DNA of 9,286 nt from an uncultured Clostridia bacterium (GTDB lineage Bacteria; Bacillota; Clostridia; Christensenellales; Aristaeellaceae): contig CANQGC010000099.1 in the NCBI GenBank assembly GCA_947600345.1, positions 1 through 9,286 of the forward strand, written 5' to 3'. Shown here one piece after another: positions 6,648 to 9,286 of this stretch. A program made the translations under genes and the position numbers. Numbering within the stretch: the stretch's first letter is position 1; each line of letters starts with the position of its first letter. The notes below the pieces were generated by a model. It had not been told where the DNA came from. It did not search any database and saw nothing but the letters and a program-made list of their open reading frames with translations.

Positions 6648-6685
6648 TTTTGGTTTGGGAAGCCGGGAGGCTTCCCAAACCAAAA
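6648..6685. repeat. 17-bp perfect palindrome
   Basis: TTTTGGTTTGGGAAGCC (6648-6664) pairs perfectly with 6669-6685 around the loop GGGA. Each strand begins the stem with TTTT and ends it with AAAA, so neither has a terminator-type T-run. It lies in the gene-free stretch upstream of the feo promoter and forms one edge of a hairpin-rich block running to 6932. Confidence 0.7.
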
Positions 6686-6695
6686 CTCGCTTCGT

Positions 6696-6767
6696 GCGGC
6701 CCGCGGTATGGGGGCGATGGGAGGGTAGTGCGTATTGCCGGGGGTTTATATGGGTACCGCGGGCCGC
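6696..6767. repeat. Spaced 13-bp inverted repeat
   Basis: GCGGCCCGCGGTA (6696-6708) is the exact reverse complement of 6755-6767, with 46 bases between. The intervening DNA shows no gene or further strong stem. It may be a larger stem-loop or the ends of a small element. Confidence 0.5.
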
Positions 6768-6784
6768 TGGGATTACAGGGTGAC

Positions 6785-6864
6785 GCTGGGCTCCGCCCAG
6801 ACCCGCCGGGCGCTGCCCGGACCCGCTGGGCTCCGCCCAGACCTGGCGGGCGCTGCCCGGACCT
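6785..6864. repeat. Two tandem 40-bp units of paired hairpins
   Basis: Units 6785-6824 and 6825-6864 are nearly identical. Each holds two small palindromes in series, CTGGGCTCCGCCCAG and then a GGGCGCTGCCC-centred stem. The second unit runs straight into the inverted 85-bp repeat and supplies its last few bases. The exact period and differences in only a few bases suggest recent expansion. Confidence 0.75.
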
Positions 6865-6932
6865 GCTTAAGGGACTCTGTCCCTTAAGAATCTCTGCCAA
6901 GGAACCTGAGGTTCCTTGGATTCTCCCTTCTG
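6848..6932. repeat. Right copy of the inverted 85-bp dispersed repeat
   Basis: Reverse complement of 1694-1778 with 3 mismatches and no gaps by eye. It contains a 10-bp stem (6866-6875 with 6879-6888) and an 11-bp near-perfect palindrome (6897-6919). Read in the direction of the kinase gene it begins 95 bases past that gene's stop codon, behind a terminator hairpin, the same arrangement as the left copy behind the efflux gene. Confidence 0.85.
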
Positions 6933-6967
6933 GGGGTACGGTGGAGGTGGGTTCTTTTACATGCAAT

Positions 6968-6991
6968 GGAGCCGTCCCTTGGGACGGCTCC
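6968..6991 (-). terminator. Hairpin terminator after the amino-sugar operon
   Basis: GGAGCCGTCCC (6968-6978) pairs perfectly with 6981-6991, leaving two central bases, in practice a 4- to 6-base loop. It lies 35 bases past the stop of the kinase gene. No T-run follows on the minus strand. Confidence 0.6.
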
Positions 6992-7026
6992 GAAACCTCG
7001 GTCGCGCCACGGCATGGACCATGCGG

Positions 7027-8094
7027 TCAATCCTGAATGCTCCGGACGATCGCAAGCATGCGCGCCTGCTTTTTCTCCATGTCTGCCACCAGCTTGAACT
7101 GGGTGCGGCAGCGGTCGAGGTTGTGGTTCGGGCGATGGATTCGGAAGTAGCTATCGCCCAGCAGGTGGTCGGTCAGGAAGCGCACGCCGCACTCCAGCGT
7201 CATCAGCTTCGCGCCGGTTGGCAGCGAATCGATCTCCGCCTTGCTGAATGCGCCGCCGGAGGCGCCGATGAAGCCCCGGGCGTAGGTCTCGTAGAGCTCC
7301 AGCGACATCTCCATCTTGCTGAGGTCGCGCTCGTCCTCGGCGGCGGTGGCCGCGCCGAAGCGGATGGAGTCGCCGAAGTCGAAGGCGGTCAGCCCGGGCA
7401 TCACCGTGTCCAGGTCGATCACGCACAGCGCCGTGCGGGTCTTCTCGTCCAGCAGCACGTTATTGAGCTTGGTGTCGTTATGGGTCACGCGCAGGGGAAG
7501 CGTGCCGTCTGCCAGCTGCCGCATCAGCGCTCCGGCCTCGGCTTCCCGGGCCAGCGCGAACTCCACTTCTTTGGAGACGCCGGACAGCCTGCCCAGCGGG
7601 TCGAGGGCGATGGCCTCGCGCAGCTGGCGGTAGCGGTCGGGGGTGTCGTGGAAGTGGGGGATGGTCTCGGTGAGCTCCGCGGCGGGGAAGCTCGCGAGCT
7701 TGCGCTGGAACTCGCCGAAGCCCAGCGCGGACTGGTAGAAGTCCGCGTCCGTCTCGGCGGCATCCAGGCAGAGGCTATCCGTCACGAAGTCGTACATCCG
7801 CCAGTATGCACCGGACTCGTCCTGCAGCCAGCGCCCGCCGGACTTGGCGGGAACCAAATGGAGCGAGTGGCGCGGGTCGGGGTCGCGCGCGGCCAGGAAG
7901 TCCGTGACGCGCTCGATGTTGCGCATCAGCGCGGGCACGTCCCGGAAGATGCCGTGGTTGATCTTTTGCAGTATGTAGCGCGTTCCCCGCTCGGTGATGG
8001 CCAGGTAGGTCTCGTTGATGTGGCCGCTGCCGTAGCGCTCGCAGAAGGTGGCGTTGCCGTCGATGGCGAAGCGGTTGGCGATCTCGATGCTCAT
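7027..8094 (-). CDS. nahK: N-acetylhexosamine 1-kinase-like phosphotransferase (NahK type)
   Basis: A 355-residue kinase of the aminoglycoside-phosphotransferase fold. From memory it resembles bifidobacterial NahK (LnpB) along its whole length: YGSGHINETYL and RYILQKIN near the start, LTETIPHFHDTP (141-152), LRVTHNDTKLNN (201-212) with likely catalytic D207, IDLDTVMPG (226-234) with metal-binding D227/D229, then FDFGDSIRFGA. NahK phosphorylates GlcNAc or GalNAc at C1 with ATP, in bifidobacteria as part of the lacto-N-biose/galacto-N-biose pathway. The gene is last in an operon after an ABC permease and nagB. Its AGGTGA site overlaps the nagB stop, 7 bases before the ATG, suggesting coupled translation. 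Exact sugar preference cannot be read from sequence; a related sugar kinase is the main alternative. Confidence 0.85.
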   Translation of the reverse strand: MSIEIANRFAIDGNATFCERYGSGHINETYLAITERGTRYILQKINHGIFRDVPALMRNIERVTDFLAARDPDPRHSLHLVPAKSGGRWLQDESGAYWRMYDFVTDSLCLDAAETDADFYQSALGFGEFQRKLASFPAAELTETIPHFHDTPDRYRQLREAIALDPLGRLSGVSKEVEFALAREAEAGALMRQLADGTLPLRVTHNDTKLNNVLLDEKTRTALCVIDLDTVMPGLTAFDFGDSIRFGAATAAEDERDLSKMEMSLELYETYARGFIGASGGAFSKAEIDSLPTGAKLMTLECGVRFLTDHLLGDSYFRIHRPNHNLDRCRTQFKLVADMEKKQARMLAIVRSIQD

Positions 8095-8101
8095 GGCGAA
8101 A

Positions 8102-8107
8102 TCACCT
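8102..8107 (-). promoter_or_regulatory. Ribosome-binding site of the kinase overlapping the nagB stop
   Basis: AGGTGA on the minus strand lies 7 bases before the kinase ATG at 8094, and its first base is the last base of the nagB stop codon TGA (8107-8109). Ribosomes ending nagB would therefore clear or feed this site. Confidence 0.6.
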
Positions 8108-8832
8108 CACAGCTTGGATGCCGCGGCCTTATCCAGCAGCACGGTGGTGTCGCCGTGGAGTTGGAGGATTGAGGCCGGGCAGCGGGGGTCGACCTCGCCC
8201 CTGACCATTGCCCGCACCGCGTCGGCCTTGACCGCGCCGAAGGCGAACAGCAGCACCTTCCTGGCCCGCATGATGCCGCCCATGCCCAGCGTGATGGCCT
8301 GGCGGGGGACGTCCTCGCGGCGCTCGAAGAAGCGGCTGTTGGCGTCGATGGTGGAGTCGGTGAGATCGACGATGTGCGTCGGCGCGTGGAATACGCTGTC
8401 GGGCTCGTTGAAGCCGATGTGGCCGTTGTTGCCCACGCCCAGCACCTGCAGGTCGATGCCGCCCTCGGCCTCGATGGCCGCGTCGTAGGCCCTGGCGTCG
8501 GCCGCGTGGTCGGCGCCGGTGCCGCTGGGCACGTGGGTGTTGGCCGGGTCGATGTTGATGTGGTGGAACAGGTTATCGTCCATGAAGTAGCGGAAGCTCT
8601 GGGAGTGCGACCCGTCCAGGCCCACGTATTCGTCCAGGTTGTAGCTGTGCGTGCCGGAGAAGTCGAGCTCGCCCGCCGCGTTGCGGCGCGCAAGCTCTCG
8701 ATACAGCGGAACCGGGGTCGAGCCGGTGGCAAGGCCCAGCACGAAGTGCGCCCGGCCCTGCATGGCGGCGGCGATGATCTCCGCGCCAGCGACGGATGCC
8801 TCCTGCATCGTTTCAAAAACGCGAATCTCCAA
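8107..8832 (-). CDS. nagB: Glucosamine-6-phosphate deaminase NagB
   Basis: A 241-residue cytoplasmic enzyme converting glucosamine-6-phosphate to fructose-6-phosphate and ammonia, the last step of amino-sugar breakdown. Family motifs: GLATGSTPVPLY (33-44, phosphate-binding loop), NLDEYVGL (65-72, catalytic D67), LGVGNNGHIGFNEP (131-144, H138 and E143). N136 replaces the aspartate of the E. coli enzyme, as is usual in Gram-positive NagB, and the length fits that shorter, non-allosteric group. The gene starts with TTG at 8832: GGGAGG lies 7 bases upstream, and the next ATG is eight codons on and would cut into the first beta strand. It follows the permease gene by 45 bases and precedes the kinase by 12, so the three form one transcript. 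Confidence 0.96.
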   Translation of the reverse strand: MEIRVFETMQEASVAGAEIIAAAMQGRAHFVLGLATGSTPVPLYRELARRNAAGELDFSGTHSYNLDEYVGLDGSHSQSFRYFMDDNLFHHINIDPANTHVPSGTGADHAADARAYDAAIEAEGGIDLQVLGVGNNGHIGFNEPDSVFHAPTHIVDLTDSTIDANSRFFERREDVPRQAITLGMGGIMRARKVLLFAFGAVKADAVRAMVRGEVDPRCPASILQLHGDTTVLLDKAAASKL

Positions 8833-8839
8833 GATGGTT

Positions 8840-8845
8840 CCTCCC
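8840..8845 (-). promoter_or_regulatory. Ribosome-binding site supporting the TTG start of nagB
   Basis: GGGAGG on the minus strand ends 7 bases before the TTG codon at 8832, an ideal spacing. No ATG lies at a comparable distance, so the TTG start is favoured. Confidence 0.65.
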
Positions 8846-8877
8846 TTGTTATTATGCGAAGTAGTGGATCTCTCCCA

Positions 8878-9286
8878 TCAGCCCTTGACGCCGCCGGCGG
8901 TCAGGCCGGAGGTCAGGTGCTTCTCGATGCACATGAACAGGATCACGACCGGGATCGTCGCCAGCAGCGAGGCCGCGAACAGGTTGTGCCACTCGATCAT
9001 GTTGAACGAGGAGAACTGCGTGATGCCCACGGTAATCGGCCGGTTGCTGGCCGTGGAGATCAGCACCGTGGAGATCGTATATTCGTTCCAGGCGTTGATG
9101 AACACGAAGATCAGCGTGGTCACGATGCCCGGCGCGGCCATCGGCAGCAGCACGCGAATCAGCGAGCCCATCACCGAGCAGCCGTCGATGCGCGATGCCT
9201 GCTCCATCTCCGGCGAGATCGAAACGAACGTGCCGCGCAGCAGCCAGATGGCGAAGGCCTGGTTGAACGCCGCGTTGATGAGCATC
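8878..9286 (-). CDS. Carbohydrate ABC transporter permease (MalG type), partial
   Basis: The C-terminal 135 or so residues of an inner-membrane permease; the gene runs off the right edge of the window, so the Met at 9285 is internal. The EAA loop that docks with the ATPase is clear (EQASRIDGCSVMGSLIRVLL, then PMAAPGI), followed by two or three membrane segments and a typical MalG/UgpE-type ending (EKHLTSGLTAGGVKG). Such permeases work with a second permease, a substrate-binding lipoprotein and often a shared ATPase, none of which is visible. Position ahead of nagB and a NahK-type kinase suggests import of an amino-sugar-containing oligosaccharide. Confidence 0.92.
   Translation of the reverse strand, partial: MLINAAFNQAFAIWLLRGTFVSISPEMEQASRIDGCSVMGSLIRVLLPMAAPGIVTTLIFVFINAWNEYTISTVLISTASNRPITVGITQFSSFNMIEWHNLFAASLLATIPVVILFMCIEKHLTSGLTAGGVKG

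Noticed and set aside
6573..6728. A 51-codon plus-strand frame after GGAGG, divergent from feo
   Set aside because: The ribosome-binding site is plausible, but the frame soon enters the 17-bp palindrome and the rest is low-complexity; no promoter or similarity is seen.
6916..8172. A 418-codon plus-strand frame opposite the kinase
   Set aside because: Antisense shadow; it begins in repeat DNA and crosses the terminator hairpin and the kinase gene.
1..9286. CRISPR arrays, tRNA or rRNA genes, transposase genes
   Set aside because: No regularly spaced direct repeats with unique spacers, no cloverleaf or rRNA signature, and no transposase motif were found on either strand.

Overview
The window is GC-rich bacterial DNA with short intergenic gaps, strong Shine-Dalgarno sites and one A/T-richer gene. 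The style suggests a high-GC member of the Bacillota, probably a gut-type clostridium. The hints are two small FeoA proteins followed by FeoB and a Cys-rich FeoB-associated miniprotein, a Gram-positive-type NagB, and a kinase closely resembling bifidobacterial N-acetylhexosamine 1-kinase. This placement is inference; no rRNA or other marker gene is present.

Layout from left to right. (1) Positions 1-260: a long perfect hairpin, then a sigma-70-type promoter. (2) 261-1613, plus strand: a MATE-family efflux protein. (3) 1614-2149: no convincing gene, but a chain of strong hairpins, including one copy of an 85-bp repeat that recurs inverted about 5 kb away. (4) 2150-3187, minus strand: a secreted protein with a peptidoglycan-binding domain and two similar C-terminal Ig-like segments, with its own promoter and a textbook ribosome-binding site. 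(5) 3385-6436, minus strand: a ferrous-iron uptake operon in the order feoA, feoA, feoB, Cys-rich miniprotein. Its promoter overlaps palindromes built on TTAGG...CTAA half-sites, and a further copy lies between the second feoA and feoB. (6) 6528-7026: no convincing gene; a hairpin-rich mosaic with a 40-bp tandem repeat and the second copy of the 85-bp repeat. (7) 7027-9286, minus strand: an amino-sugar operon whose visible order is ABC permease (cut by the window edge), nagB, nahK-like kinase.

How the genes work together. The feo genes form a complete Fe(II) importer with an apparent metal-responsive switch. The right-hand operon imports a carbohydrate, phosphorylates free N-acetylhexosamine at C1 and deaminates glucosamine-6-phosphate to fructose-6-phosphate. 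This fits use of host glycans or other GlcNAc/GalNAc-containing oligosaccharides, although the linking enzymes are not in the window. The most notable non-coding signals are the four operator-like palindromes in the feo operon and the hairpin repeats placed in the same orientation behind two unrelated genes.
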